NCBI RefSeq assembly: GCF_014863405.1
Contig: NZ_JACZZA010000012.1
Coordinates: forward strand, 248,001 to 312,000
Reading direction: 5' to 3'
Origin: Dyella acidiphila
GTDB lineage: Bacteria; Pseudomonadota; Gammaproteobacteria; Xanthomonadales; Rhodanobacteraceae
Length of the DNA: 64,000 nt
Positions 63,954 through 64,000 of the stretch are shown one piece after another. The position numbers and the translations under genes were made by a program. The notes below the pieces were generated by a model. That model searched no databases. It worked only from the letters and a program-made list of their open reading frames with translations, and was not told where the DNA came from. The number at the start of each line of letters is the position of its first letter. Within the stretch, counting starts at the first letter, position 1.

Positions 63954-64000
63954 ATGAAAGTCCTGGTTATCGGCAACGGCGGCCGCGAACACGCGCTGGC
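63954..64000 (+). CDS. purD: Phosphoribosylamine--glycine ligase, 5' end only
   Basis: The last 47 bases of the window read ATG AAA GTC CTG and translate to MKVLVIGNGGREHAL, the highly conserved N-terminus of PurD (GARS), the second enzyme of purine synthesis. CGGAG lies 9 nt upstream. The rest of the gene lies outside the window. Confidence 0.9.
   Translation, partial: MKVLVIGNGGREHAL

Overview
The window is GC-rich, densely coded chromosomal DNA from a gammaproteobacterium, most likely of the Xanthomonadales (Rhodanobacteraceae such as Dyella, Frateuria or Luteibacter would fit). This is an inference from gene content: a GumB/Wza-type export lipoprotein, the order def-fmt-rsmB divergent from LysM-dprA-topA-tsaC, and the short GC-rich hairpin repeats common in this order. 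No species can be named from sequence alone.

Layout. (1) 1-3727: the start of a secreted-protease propeptide gene, a two-domain LuxR-type regulator and glmS, which feeds the UDP-GlcNAc pool. (2) 3728-27628: a large Wzx/Wzy-dependent exopolysaccharide cluster. It has a low-molecular-weight tyrosine phosphatase, a Wzc/GumC-type tyrosine autokinase, a WbpB/WbpD/WbpE trio for a diamino-uronic acid sugar, four glycosyltransferases, flippase, polymerase, an AsnB-like amidotransferase, a beta-helix protein, a WecA-type initiating transferase, a Wza/GumB export lipoprotein, a UDP-glucuronate 4-epimerase, a deacetylase and a formyltransferase. Together they would build and export an acidic, amino-sugar-containing polymer that may be amidated, formylated and deacetylated. 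(3) 27803-29004: two small conserved genes (DUF1579-like, DUF1428).

(4) About 29040-38850: an accessory island. It holds an NrtR-type regulator divergent from a J-domain/kinase-like gene and a truncated VWA gene, a fragment of a phage-type DNA-binding gene, a Tn7-like transposition module (fused TnsA-TnsB, TnsC, TniQ) with 22-bp periodic repeats beyond tniQ, and an IS630-family insertion sequence. Two palindrome arrays with the same architecture but different arm sequences bracket it, and it abuts the 3' end of a tRNA-Ile(CAU) gene.

(5) 39105-43233: a SnoaL-like protein, rpoD, dtd and a lipid A acyltransferase. (6) 43264-53368: a lipopolysaccharide core/outer-surface block with glycosyltransferases of several families, two GT39-type membrane transferases and an O-antigen ligase. 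(7) 53547-64000: housekeeping genes rsmB, fmt and def on the minus strand; a LysM protein, dprA, topA, tsaC, an AMP-ligase and the first bases of purD on the plus strand.

No CRISPR array, cas gene, rRNA operon or complete prophage was seen. The best candidates for something undescribed are the Tn7-like module with its damaged left boundary, the paired palindrome arrays around the island, the NrtR/J-domain/VWA operon, and a structured leader before the polysaccharide deacetylase gene. Start codons were reassigned where a better ribosome site or family alignment pointed inside the longest open frame.
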